Positions 1 to 12,976 of a stretch of 64,000 nt of DNA are shown here, in pieces. Under the pieces are notes generated by a model. The model was not told where the DNA came from. It saw only the letters and a program-made list of their open reading frames with translations, and searched no databases. Source of the DNA: Orbilia blumenaviensis (lineage: Eukaryota; Ascomycota; Orbiliomycetes; Orbiliales; Orbiliaceae); contig JAVHNS010000009.1 in assembly GCA_036872755.1 (NCBI GenBank), positions 868,001 through 932,000 of the forward strand. The letters run 5' to 3'. Each line of letters opens with the position of its first letter. The first letter of the stretch is position 1. The position numbers and the translations under genes were made by a program.

Positions 1-3000
1 AGGATACAAAGCCTTGGGATAGAGAATAACTCGATCGCCAGCGCCCAGCGTCGACATGAATTCCAACACTTCCAAATCAACAGTAGTTGCCATATCCCAC
101 ACGTTTATATGTTCGGTGCTTTCCCAGCGGGCATGGATGTTATGTTGAACTCGGCGGGTTAGAAGGGATGTCATGTTTTTCTGAGAGGTTTGGGGCTGGT
201 TGCTGAGGGTTTTACGGACTTCAACCCATGAGCAGCTTTCTCTGTAGGTGCCGTGGTATTGGGTGTGATCACTCCAGCCTTTATTGTGCAGCAGTAAGGT
301 TAGCGGATGGTCTGGTTTGTCTGAAAGGGGAAGCTTTGGTTCATACCTTGATCATGGGACACGGTCCTAAAAACCATTCTTCGTATGGAGGGACCGTGGA
401 GGTTGAGGTGTAGATAAGGAACTGGCAACGACGTTTCATCAACATCGAATGTTCCCTCCTTCTTAACATGCTGCTCTACCCAGTATTCTGCGTAATCCAG
501 GATTTTCTTCGCGGCAGCATGAGGAGTGTCAAACTTTTGTGTAAGGAGCTCATACACTGCGAGGATGTCAGATAGTGAAATACTAGAGCTTCCATCATCA
601 GAAGTCTTTGAGCGAGATTCTATGAGAGTATTTGAACTTTGTGGTGTTGAAACCGACGTAGACATGAGCTCGGTATAGGGGGCGTTGATAGTATTCCGGA
701 GATACTGTTCAATGGTGTCGTACCCATACTCTATCGCAAGGTCAAGAGCTGTCTGTCCCACTTCGTTTTGTTCGCTAGTGTTAATGCCACTATCAACCAG
801 CATTTTCACAATAGAAAGCATGCCTGTGTTAACGGCATTATGCAGAGCCGTATTTCCGATAGCATCGGTTGCGGATATATCAAACCCGTCGGGATCAACC
901 GCACCGAACTCCAAGATCTCCTTGACGGTTCCTTCATGACCCAGAACTGCGGCGATATGAAGTGGCGTTCCCGAGTTATACATGTCTCTTGCGAGCGGTT
1001 TCCGGAGGCTAACGCCCTTGCGTAGAATCAGTGAAAAGACATCCGTCCATCCCCTCTCGAGCGATATCATTCCCGGGGTTCTTCTATCGGATGATTCAAG
1101 CAGCCAGTCCGCGCCATGGTCGAGGAGGAGGCGGGCGACATCCTCATGTCCGCAAACGGCACACTCGCGAAGTGGTGAGGAACCATCGATCATCTGTATA
1201 TTTACTAACTCGCTGTCCAGCTCTAGTAAATAACTAACAATGGCATAGTCTCCTCGAGCAGCGGCGTAATGTATCAGTCGTCGTCCCTCGCGCCAGGTCG
1301 TCCACGGAGAACAACCTTTTTGGATAAACAGCCTGAATACATCGGTTTGGCCATGAGCCAGGGCTTCCCATATTGGTTGGTGTCCTCCGTTATGTTTGAT
1401 GTTGATACTGATTCCTTTTGAAAGAAAGTATTCGATAGCGCCGATATGTCCAACGCGGGCTGCGATATGCAGGGGAGACTCGTCGGTGCCGATGCTATAA
1501 AACCATGCCCACCGACAAGCGTCTACGAGATCATGGATTGTGGTTGTGTGCTTCCGCACCTGACAGTAGCTCAGAACCGAGGAGCGTTGGCTAAGGAAGG
1601 CAATCAGGTCTTCTTGTATGTCGTCCTTTTTACATTCAGCTATCTGAGTCTCCCAATTTCGAATTGTGTATAGATAAAACGGGATTTGTTTCATTTTCTC
1701 GAGCCGGGTGGTATCGTCGTATCCTAGCGAATCCAAAAAGCCTGGATTGGAGAATTGTTCGAATCTTAGGTAACCCAGGCAGCTCTTGGTAAGAGATGTC
1801 CATGCGTCTGCAACATCTATCTGCTTTCTCAATAGATATTCCTGTACGGTTTCGTGAGCAAGCCTGACGATTCCACTGTCTTCGTCAACTATAATAAAAC
1901 CTGCACAGATATCCAGAACGGTACTTTGTAATAACTGCTGGTATTCGGCCAGTGCTACGACCCCAGGTTCGATTGATAAAGCAACAAGTAGATCCTGTAT
2001 CCGAAGTGGGGACTTAGTTAGGAGGAGCCATGATAACGCTTTCTCGGCGATGTCTCTGTTACATTCGTCAATGCTGCCTAGCATCATATTAAAAGTCTCA
2101 TCGACAGGGTGGAAACCTTTGAAGGCTGATAGATTGAGAATTTGTTGTAGAGCAGCTTCGATCCGGCTTCGAGTTGCCTGCTTGAGGAGGAACTTTAGTT
2201 GGAGCTTGGGAAGCAAGAACCTGCAGAGTTCAAACGGTTTAATTAGCGCTCATAGGATTCGTATTAATGCAGAATAGACCGATCTTACATTCCATTCGAT
2301 GCCTTAATCAGACCGGCTATGATCTGATCTCTCAACCCATCATCAATATGCCTCGCCTTCGGCGTCCTTGTTTGGTATCTTCCGATCTCTGCCCAGATAT
2401 ATTTCTTTATATCTTCTGCTTTAGCACCCAGCTCGATCTTATCCACATCCTTAAATATTTCATTGATATCCTCTGGATGCGGTCGACTGGTCGTAAAAAC
2501 CTTAGCCCTGCCAGCATCTGCCAGTCTTTCCAATATCGCCAGCACCTGTAATCTCAATTCCGGGGTGCACTCGTCAAGCGCGTCAACCACAATATATGTA
2601 GTTTGAAAACTTGACGCACATTGTACTAATAGGTCTTCAATTCTTTGATCTTCAATTTCAGTCTTTCCGGAGCCCGAATATGTGTTAAATAATTCCATCA
2701 GCCCCTGTGGGAGCTTAGGGGATTGGAATACTAGCTGTTTGAGAAGACTTCGTGCGAACGTGCGGGTGTCGATTTCTTTGTTGGAGAAGTCGAAGTAGAA
2801 ATATGCAAGGGCGGTTTGCATTGATTTGTCTCTTTTTCGCTTTTCTTCGAGGTAGTCGATGACTACGGAGCTGTATTGATATTATGTATTAGTATAACCG
2901 GAGACTATCAGTTGCTTTATGATTAAGAGGTAAGCGCTTACCTTATCGTACTTTTACCCGCACCAGCTAAATCACCAAGAAGAATATATCAATATCAGAA

Positions 3001-4593
3001 CAAACATATATTAAATGGACTTAAAATAATAAAATAATGGTCTATGCTAGCTATGGGTGATGACTTACGAATTCCATAACACCATAATATTCTCGACGAG
3101 GCTTCCGATGTTAACCACCTCGAGAATCCTGCTTGAAAAACAAACCATTTGCCAGTGCCAGCTTGCCGTGCTGAAACAATAGCACTATGGCGGGCCGAGG
3201 ACGCCGCGCCAGGGTAAATCCATTCAAGGATTTCGGTGTACTTTGCCTCTATAAATATGGTTTCAATTAGCTCTACCATATACTATCAGTTTATGACAGC
3301 TAAAAGCCATTTCCGTACCAGATTGACGAGTGTGTACTTCTTGCACCTCCCGCTGCAAATCAGTGACACCTTGGGTTATTGCATCAACTTTTGCCTCAAC
3401 TGTGATATGAATACTTCAGTCAGCATCATCAGGCTTAAGCTTCCGCCCTGACGGTTTGATTACTCACTTTGCTCCATTGTCTCTCTCATTGTCTTCGTTT
3501 CCTCGAGTTCTTGGTCGTTTATTTTGCAAAGAATAGCTTTACCATAAGCTGCCGCCGCCGCAGCAGCATAGAACTGCCAAGCGTCTTGTTTATGGGTATC
3601 CGCATAATCACTGATCCCTCGAACCACTAAGCATGGTATTTCATCCATAATGCCCGCTGCTTCCATCTCGTAGCAGACAGCATCATCATGGCCTTGACAC
3701 AACAAATCGCGATCCTCTGCGTTTTTAACCACAAGGCTGCCAGAAAGTATCAGGCCTCGGTGAACCACTGGGTCATTTGGTGACCGGCGAGGATTACGGC
3801 GCACAACCCTTTTTTGACCGGATATCTCACATTCGCTGCAGTCCGCTCCCTCATTGATATGGTGGAAAGACGGATCGAAGAGAATGTCGGTATCGATAAT
3901 TGGTCGTCCATATCCTGGTTGTTTGATAATTTTTCTCAATGTTTTCCTAAACGGTCGTTTATTCATCATCTCATCATCCTCCAGTTGGCCGTCTGCGCTG
4001 AGCAGGATTGAAGGAGGCTTATTGAGACACCCTTTGAAAGCAAACCCATCCTTATTACATTTTCCGAAATCATATTCTAGAACACCGGGGTGGTTCTCTC
4101 TCGGAATGCTAACGGCAATATCCCCGAGGCGAATATCCCTTCGATTAGGAATACCAGCACCGATGCCTATCATTAACGCAAATCTAACATTCGGAAATTG
4201 CTGGCTGATAGTCGCAGACAGCCTAGCAGTGTTGACTTTGCCCATTTTATTGGGTCTTGCAATAACAACTGTATGCTCCCCGATCCGGCCGAAGGAGTAT
4301 ACATATTTTCGAGCGTGAGGGTGGGAGTCTGGACCACATCGGAACTCTGCGTCCAGGCTGTATTTTACAGCAACTGATTCACATGAGAGGGCACAGAATA
4401 TGGCTACAGTGACCTGCTCAGGTCGGACTGTAGGAAGTTCTTCCGGTTCGGATTCTTCTGTATCCGAATCGATATTGTTGTTTGTCTGCACCTGCTCTTG
4501 GTAGAATGGATTCCGCTGTGTTGCTGTCGTGTAATCTGGGGGTCGCTCTTGGCGGTCTGAGTTCGATGTGTTTCGCCTTTTGATCATTTGCAT
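1..4593 (-). CDS. PNP-NACHT-ankyrin NLR-like STAND protein, 3' end beyond left edge
   Basis: Seven exons (minus strand): 4593-3468, 3399-3319, 3248-3069, 2966-2942, 2870-2289, 2220-347 and 278-1, 1382 codons so far, open at the left edge. Every junction keeps phase. Order: disordered head (about 1-50); purine-nucleoside-phosphorylase-like domain (about 55-365, glycine-rich GIGAGIP, then EMEAAG and RGISDYAD near its end); short helical linker; NACHT ATPase with P-loop GIPGAGKST (about 462-470) and Walker B YIVVDALDEC (about 562-571); winged-helix-like stretch; about eight ankyrin repeats (about 908-1190); then a C-terminal domain starting RTVSHDQG-WSDH, common at the ends of fungal NLRs. The apparent stop at 300 lies inside the last intron (279-346). 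Known for the class: ATP-driven oligomerisation after ligand sensing by the repeats, with roles in non-self recognition and cell death. The ligand here is unknown. ATG 4593 is the first in-frame Met; a second lies two codons on. Confidence 0.9.
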
Positions 4594-6380
4594 TTCGAAT
4601 CGGTTGTACTAAATTGTTCAACGGCTTATAGGCCTATTTTTGGTTAACTCTATTTGAACCGGCAAGGATTAATTGGCTACCTAGATAGGTATCTTGAAGA
4701 TATTCCGACAATACGTACTAGCTGAGATGTATTGGTTTACACCAGGACAGGCCGCATTAGCCCAGTTAGCTAAGCCAGGTACGAGTTAACTGAAGAACTT
4801 GGAGGATCTGCGACGAAAAGGACGAATGGGTACCGCATATAGGGATAGGTATCGTCAATATATAAGTTTGAAGTCGCGTAAGGCATTATCTGCTCGCGAG
4901 TCTAGCTGCAAGCATCGAAGTCCTATGTGTAACGTCCAGGCAAGGCTGCCTGCCAATGCCAATGGCGTTCATGGCTGCAAACTTCAGCTTGACTGGTTGC
5001 ATGGATGAGATGCATGGCTGCGCAAACACACCCTAACCAGCCAAACCAGGACCCAGCGATGATAAGACTCATTGGTTGGTTGTATGGTTTCCGAAATTGT
5101 GGCTCTTAGCATCAGCCAATGGAAAGCTATTGAGACAAAAGGGTCCTGTTCATCCGATGCAATATTGCCGGTTTTACGTTGTGACCATCCACCACAGTAT
5201 ATATGTGTGCTTGATAAGAGGTCCCTGATATACTCCTACTATTATGCTTTTGAAAAAAAATAAAAAAATTTTCTTCTTCTTTTGGCCTGGCCTTACAAGC
5301 AGCGAGCAGAAATGACATACGGACGCCGAGCTGGGCTTGCGAGTGCGACCCTCTGCATGCATCGACGCCTCGGACTTTACTCTTCATTGAGCATCGTACG
5401 CGTACCTGCGCGACAGCTTCGCCAAAAGCCTTCGACGGAAATTTCCATTAAAGTTGGTCCAGGTGACCCTTGCCATGTAGTAACTACCTAGCAGCGCTTT
5501 ACTATTTCCCGAACAAGTATTATTTTGCATAATCTAAATTACTTCTAGGAAAATATGTCTCCCAGTCATCAGTCATTTTCTAGCTCCTGAAACTCGGCTG
5601 TTCGATATTATAAGCTTAGGTGCATATAGGCTTTTTTGTGCTACGTCCTAAATCCTAGATACATATCAATATCTGAGCCAGAGATTGACGCCTAGATATC
5701 TGGCGTATCCTACACAATATAGTTCCGTCATTGTTCGGGGAAAATCTGAACAGCTAGGTAATTAATAATCAACATATTGATAATACTGTAAAATTCCTAG
5801 GCGCCTAGAACTCTAAGGCTTCATGAGGCAGTAGCCAGAGCCATTCATATGATGCATTCACTCTGTGCCCCTCAAGTACTTACCTACCTAGGTACTTACT
5901 TCAGATCTCGTCTCTGTGGTCGAAGACAGGAGTTGTATCACGTGACTCGCAATCTCAGGATCCTTTACAATGAATTGGAATACATTTACATATTTGGATT
6001 GCAAGATAAGTTATATAGAGAGACTTTACTAGTACGGGAGATGTCGTCGAGATAGTAGGTTAAAAGGCCTTAAAAGAATGCATATACCTAGGTAGTAAGC
6101 TCGAGCTAGCCCATGTCCACCACAGGTGTAGCTGTAATGTGGAACGCCACTGAGCTGTGTTTGTCAAACAAAGCCACACTCCAAAGTTAGCAGAAAACGG
6201 CGTTGTGGCGGTGTTTCATTTAGTGGTGCGTCTTCTAGCTGCCAAGATAAATAGGGCTTGGGGCATGGTTTGCCCTTTTTCGTTGTTCAACCGAGCCAGA
6301 GACACCCAATTAGCGTTTGTGTGGTGCAAGGCCTTTCTCATCGACATCAATCAACATCGACAACCCCAAACACCGCCACC
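4594..6380. other. Intergenic region shared by divergent NLR and ubiquitin-eL40 genes
   Basis: About 1.8 kb with no coding region I can support. It must hold the promoters of both divergent genes. The stretch from about 5500 to 6100 is A+T-rich and carries copies of a TACCTAGGTA-like palindrome (near 5880-5895 and 6085). The last 100 bases before 6381 are pyrimidine-rich with CAACATCGACAACCCC-like leader sequence, as expected for the 5' UTR of a highly expressed gene. Confidence 0.6.
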
Positions 6381-7244
<864 letters not shown>

Positions 7245-8505
7245 TGGTTACGCGCGAAGGAAGGCCGGGGTGCCATTATTTTGCTTTTTTTCCTTGTACC
7301 GCTATGCTGATATGATAATTTTTTTTATTACTACTTACACATTCCCACGGTGTTATGTACAGTCTATGATACACTTCTTCCTCTTCTTCTCTTTTCCGTG
7401 CATCGGACAGCGTTTCACGATGGATTGAAGGGACAACGGCTTTTTGTTACTTTTCTTTACCATGTTGTCCCTAGAAGGCGAATTAATAATGTTTCTCTCC
7501 ATCGACGGTTCATGTCATGTGGACTAGTTGTGGAACAATAACACACGGAACCACGATAACAAATAATATGCATATACAGGCACACATGGGTTTGGGAAGG
7601 GTCTCAATTCCGATAACAACAGGCCATGCCGAATAGAGTAGACATGCCGATAAGCGGTGTCAATAGCCGGAAATATTATGGTATCAATGAGGTATGAATG
7701 AATTCGGATGCGTGGTCTCGCATGCGGTTGGCCTGAGAGGTTCTATAATGTTGACGTGGTGTTGCAGAAGGCCGCGGGTGTCCGCGACAGAGCGCGGTAT
7801 TGGCTCCCGCGGCCAGCCCGTTGGCCCGTACTCTTTGTCATGCTTAGCATCCCCACCGGAGGGACCATTAGGTACCGACTTAGTACCTTGTAAGTAGGAA
7901 GCCATTGATGGAGAAATATTAAATATAAAAATAAAAAATAAAATTTAAATACAACTCTATTAATTCATATACGATGTCGTAGGATATCAGTATCCCATTT
8001 TTTATTAGACTCAAAAAAAGAAGAAAGAAGAAAGAAGAAATTTTTAAAAATGTAGATAGCATGGATTTTAAGATTTACTTTTTGTAAGCCTATCCATAAT
8101 ACTCAGTTAACTTTGATCTCGAGATATCAACGAGGTTTATGAAACTTTGCGTCTGCAAGGTAGTAGTATACCGGGAAAAATATTATACGTACCTAGGTAC
8201 AGCTAATAGATCTCTTTCGGCAATCTTCCGCAAATTTAACTGATTGTCGGTCCCCTCATATGATCGCAGTTTTTCAATCTAAATCATCACGAAAATAATT
8301 GGCCCATCGCTAGCAAAGACGTCCGCAGTCATCATCACCTCTATCCCTCTAGCTCCCCCTCCGATAATTATATTGACCAAAAAAACCAACATGCAACAAC
8401 ACGACACCGAGAGACTCACAAGCCGGACGAACGACCTTCATATTTTTATCTAGTAGCCCTTATGATTGCATTGGGTGTGTGCGTGTGTGTGTGTGCGCGC
8501 ATCAT
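7245..8505. other. Intergenic; 3' UTR of ubi1, GC-rich hairpin island, GT microsatellite
   Basis: No convincing gene. The first 100 bases should be the ubi1 3' UTR. A GC-rich island at 7690-7900 stands out in A+T-rich sequence and contains nested inverted repeats (separate entry). A GT/GC dinucleotide run lies at about 8474-8500. A TACCTAGGTA palindrome lies near 8190-8200. Confidence 0.6.
7772..7812. repeat. Nested GC-rich inverted repeat
   Basis: Outer arms CCGCGGG (7772-7778) and CCCGCGG (7806-7812) enclose inner arms CCGCG (7782-7786) and CGCGG (7793-7797) with a six-base loop. The same hairpin could form in DNA or RNA on either strand. The role is unknown. Confidence 0.7.
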
Positions 8506-8995
8506 AATGCCACAGAGAATAATCTATACGCATTTGTCGATATTCCTGTGCTTTCTAAGGAACCTGATGTAAGGGTTGCATCATTGCCTGACGGAAGAGT
8601 CTTTGAAATCCGCATGCGGGGCAGCCAGACGGCACTAGAAAATGATGCCGATACCCCACTGGCCCGGGGAGACTCTCGGGAATATTGTTCCAACAGCGTG
8701 AAGCCTATCATTGATCATTTCGTAGTTACTATTCGCATTAACAACGGAGCATACCTGGATCGGGTTTTATCACACGTTATATCGCCCCGAGACAGTGCTT
8801 TTCACGATAGTCTACGTCAACGCGACCATGAGTGCATTCTCAGCGGAGTAGGGAACAAGTCAGTGGACCTGGATAGGTAATTGAAAAGCATTTGGGGCTG
8901 CCCATATCTGGCTGCTAAGCAAGGGAACTGAATGGGTTCGCCAAAACGCTGGTTGACGGATTACAGATTCAGGCGGCCTCTCAAAGTGTCCACGC
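8506..8995 (+). pseudogene. Decayed fungal HNH-nuclease-domain gene
   Basis: The frame open to 8880 ends with FHDSLRQRDHECILSGV, the usual opening of fungal HNH_2-type domains (RD..C..TG or SG). The expected next block appears at 8891 in another frame as FGAAHIWLL...EWVRQNAG, then a TGA (8954-8956), then RITDSGG. In intact relatives these are one run (AAHIFPL ... W..QN..RWITD). So the domain is broken by a TAA at 8878, a frame change between 8880 and 8891, and a TGA where a Trp could have stood. The open part has no ATG; its 5' end runs into a GT repeat. Later HNH blocks cannot be followed. The family call rests on short motifs only. Confidence 0.5.
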
Positions 8996-10150
8996 AAATA
9001 TGCGTGGAACAGGCGAACCAATATGGGACTATAGACCGGTCTGGCACTCAGTTAATATCTCCCATCACCATCATTATCCTAAGACGGTTCATAGGAAACC
9101 TTCACCACACTCATCAGAGCATGCTGGTTATCTTTCCTTTTCAGCTTGTTCGTCAGTCCCACGCGTACCTACCTAGGTAGCTGCATGTTAGAAAATCAAT
9201 GATCATGTTTGACTGCGAAGTCTAAAATTCTGATCCAAAGTTACAACCAAGTCACCTCCTCCTGGTGCCTTGAATTTATTGAAAGTAGCTGTATACATGT
9301 AAAAGCTTAGAAGAGATTCACAGGCCCCTAGACATCAATAACCAATCAATTCAGTTCAAAGAAAACCAATAAAGAATCATCATTAGTAGTATATCTACTA
9401 AAAAAACCAAGCAAGTTATTCAAAATGAAATACTTAAATCATAGGACTATATTTATTTTACTTAGATTTTAATTTTGATATTAAATATTACATACCTACC
9501 TACCTCCTAGGGTATCAAAATATTTTAGTTGAAAAAAAAAAAAAATGAAAAAAAAGGGTCATCCTGAATACACAAGTAGTACTTTAGTAATACCAAGCTA
9601 TGTGTGGTTTGGCAATACGTAAATTGAATTCGAGTCTTTCCGGAGTGGCCAGCTATCCGACGCACTTGACCTTTCAAGCTCCTGCTTGCCCAGGTGGTGA
9701 GGGCTAGTTCCGAACCGGCAGGGGTTGTCAGCTGCACTGTTCGCCTGCAGGTCCATCATTTCCTCCTTGCCGGCACAATAACGCCGCCTGTGATCTCATC
9801 CACACTTCCCACAAACACACTCCTCAACAACTTTTTTTCTCTCCTCGAAGTTACCAAAGCAGAAAGCTATCAGCTGCTATTGTTTTCAGTTGAAATCTAA
9901 TCCTCGTCTACTAAAACATACACAGGGTCTTTAGTTTCAGTCTTCTTCCCCACAATTTTCGATGTGATGTGGTCGTGGTCGTAGAACGCTACATCCCACC
10001 GGCCGAGTCCCCTATTCTCACACTTAGCTTCTTCGCTCGCTCGTTACTACCCTTCACCGACTTTCGTCTCGGATTACCGTCCCAGTTCTGCTGGGACTGA
10101 ACGGCTTCTACAAATTTTCGGTTCTTTAGAAACGGTAGTTACCAGCGACC
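8996..10150. other. Intergenic; promoter and leader of MFS gene
   Basis: No coding region supported. 9170-9560 is A+T-rich with CCTACCTAGGTA-type palindromes near 9165-9180 and 9490-9510. 9750-10150 is pyrimidine-rich (CTCTCCTCG, CTTCTTCCCC) and probably holds the transcription start and 5' UTR of the gene starting at 10151. Confidence 0.5.
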
Positions 10151-12480
10151 ATGGCGCCACATCCTCCCGGCTTTAAGGCCGCCCGATACGTTGCCTTATC
10201 GGCTTGTACTGCCGTAGCATTGGCTTGTGGTACCAACTATGTTTACTCGGCCTATGCACCACAGCTGGCTCGAGAACTGCACTTGTCGACGACCGAGAGC
10301 AACATCATCGTATGTCATATCCCGTTCTTCTATGGCCCGGAGGTTTAAAGTTTTCTTTGATTATCTTGGGAGGGGAATGGTGGAAGCAAGGGAGCTGACA
10401 TTCCCGTTCGGTGAAATTTCTAGGGTACGGCAGGGAACTTCGGAATGTATCTGACTGGCATCCCTGCTGGTATGCTGGTCGACAGGAAGGGCCCACGGTT
10501 AGCGATATTGATCGGCGCTTTTGCGCTGTTTGCTGGGTATTATCCAATATACAGAGGTCCGTAAAACAATTACTATGGGTTTATCAAGGTTTGGAGGTTA
10601 GTGGGGGCTGTTGGCTAACATGTAGTGACGTGGGGCACTAGTCTTTGATGCCTCTGTAAATATCGGAGTTGGATGGTTGGCATTATTCGCAGCATTAACG
10701 GGTATTGGAAGCTGTTTCGCCTTCAGTGCTTCGATTAAAGTTGGTATGGATTTGACCCGGATGCGTTTCAATTGAATCTACGGGTTTATAGATACTAACA
10801 CGCCGTCTCCAGCTGCAATGAACTTCCCAAAGAATGTAAGGACTCGGACTTTTTTATATATTGATTCGGCACAGATGCTGAAATAGGTGTCATGGTGTTA
10901 AAGAGGGGCACTGCAACAGCATTGCCGCTCGCAGCATTCGGCCTGAGCGCCTTCTTCTTCTCAACATTGTCGTCATGGCTATTCCCTGGAAATACGTCCG
11001 ACTTCCTTTTTGTTCTCTCCACCGCCACAGCTTCAATTGTGTTCGTCGCTTTCTTCTTTATACGGGTAGTCCCCCGGCCAGGCGCATACTCTGCCGTTGC
11101 CACCAGTGAACCGGAGATATCAACCAACCGCCTACGTCGTACAAAGTCGCGTGATAGCCACACCAGTTTCGATATTGAGCCAGGTATGGAAGCATCTAAC
11201 ATCCACTTTCAAGTACCAGTGGACGACGAGACGGAAGAGGAAGGCATGGCTAGCGGAAGCATTTCCCCCATACCGCCACCACTGAACCCTACCCTGACAA
11301 TAACCGCTGCAACCCCTACTCCCAACCCATCAAGCCCCAATACACCGGGAGCCGCAACCCCCGCGGCTGCCACGACACCGGCCGCCGTCGACGATGAACG
11401 GACGTCTTTCCTGTCAACGTCGTCTGATTCATCATCGTACGGCATCAAGGACGACGTTGTTCGGAGAAGTCTTGATGAGCCACCAATCGAAGCGAGAAGA
11501 GCATCCATTGATGGCCTGCAACATTTAGATATTCGAGGTTGGGCATTGGCACGGCAGCCGGAGTTTTGGAGGCTTTTCTTAATGTTGGGGCTTTTGACCG
11601 GTATTGGTTTGATGACCATCAAGTAAGTTGGCACGGATTTTACGGTGTATGTGTGAAGTCAGAGCTAACACCTTTAATGATAGCAACATCGGGCATTCGG
11701 TAAGAAGACTGCTGGTTTCCCCGCGGTGACGTAGGTACTAATAGCTGCATAATTAGGTACAAGCACTGTGGACAGCCTTCGATCCAAAGAAAGACTCCAA
11801 GGAAGTGGAAAAGTTCCAGGGTATCCACGTATCAATTCTTTCTCTTTGCAGCTTCTCCGGCAGGCTAATCAGTGGTAGGTACTAATGCACATGTAAAAAA
11901 TCGGGTGCATACTAATACGAAGAAAAATAGGAACTATATCTGATGTTATGAAAAAGAAGTTTGGCTACTCCCGTGTCTGGATGGTATTCGCCTCCAGCAG
12001 CGTCTTCCTGCTCGGACAGTTCGCCGGGATGGCAGTAAGCAACCCTTTGTATATGTGGCTTGTTTCCGGGTTGAATGGCTGTGAGTACTCCCTCTTAACA
12101 TATGGTAACAGAGATCAATGCTTACAACCTTAATAGTTGGCTACGGTCTCGTCTTTGGCGTCTTCCCCACCATTGTCTCAGAAGCATTCGGTCTCCTTGG
12201 GCTCTCCCAGAATTGGGGTACCATGACCCTGGCGCCTGTCATATTTGGAAACATTACAAACTTATTCTTCGGTGAGATTTATGATAGCCACTCGCGACAG
12301 GTCGAGGAGGGACGGTACGAGTGTTTGGAGGGCGTTAAGTGCTACCAGTCCGCGTATGCACTGACCGCTCTCGCGAGTTTGATGGTCATGGGAATCTCTC
12401 TGTGGGATATCTTCTTGCATCGCAGGGAGAACTCGGGTAAGAGGAAAGTCATGACGGCGACTGGTGCGTTTGTGCACTAA
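10151..12480 (+). CDS. Nodulin-like major facilitator superfamily transporter
   Basis: Nine exons: 10151-10309, 10424-10556, 10642-10743, 10813-10835, 10904-11622, 11684-11699, 11757-11874, 11931-12080 and 12137-12480, giving 587 residues with every phase consistent. Hydrophobic segments sit in two blocks separated by a long disordered, Ser/Thr/Pro/Ala-rich cytoplasmic loop (about residues 195-345). Family signs: N-terminal ALACGTNYVYSAYAPQL, an MFS loop 2-3 motif GMLVDRKGPR, then RGTATALPLAAFGLSAFF. The second block carries NNIGHSVQALW, FSGRLISG and FGLLGLSQNWG. This matches the nodulin-like branch of MFS proteins (yeast YMR155W type) better than true monocarboxylate carriers (MCH1). The substrate cannot be read from sequence. 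The ATG has a good context (ACCATGGCG). Exons of 23 and 16 nt are unusually short. Confidence 0.85.
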
Positions 12481-12976
12481 ACCTCTTGGCTATAAGGCCG
12501 GCATCTGGCTCCAAGGATATACTGTGAAGATGTTTAGGAGAGGTTGCAGGTACATTTGATCAGAGTGAGAAAAGGGAAATTGTAGAGTATAGACCATCGG
12601 GCGGCGAATTATATGAACTGGGATATAGAGGCAAGGAAGGGGCATTGGCGTTTATCCGCATTCTTTTTTGCTTTCTTTTCAACGTAATATATATTTAATC
12701 GATGGCGGCAGTGGTCGTTGTTCCCGTTCAAGGAGAGTTATAACATCAGTAAAGTGGCATCTCAAGAATATACCAGCACTCAAACTTCTCCTTTCCAAAA
12801 TAGATTTCAACATAGAACGAACTACCCAAGCCCCGTCTGCCAATAGCTGTGGAATGTTCTGGAAAGGAAGGCCTTAAGGGGAGCCCAATTGACAGTGGAG
12901 CTAAGCCATGCAGCCAACCAACCCACATCAAAATATAAACCGCATCCATCTGGTATCCTTCATCGTCATAAAAATA
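12481..12976. other. 3' flank of MFS gene
   Basis: Probably the MFS 3' UTR and terminator region (A+T-rich with AATATATATTTAATC near 12685). No gene is seen. Confidence 0.5.

Noticed and set aside
300..302. Stop codon as the true end of the NLR
   Set aside because: It lies in a phase-correct intron (279-346), and the downstream exon continues the conserved C-terminal module.
10151..12480. MCH1 monocarboxylate transporter
   Set aside because: The motifs (GTNYVYSAYAPQL, LAAFGLSAFF, NWG near the last third) fit the nodulin-like MFS branch better, so no MCH1 symbol was given.
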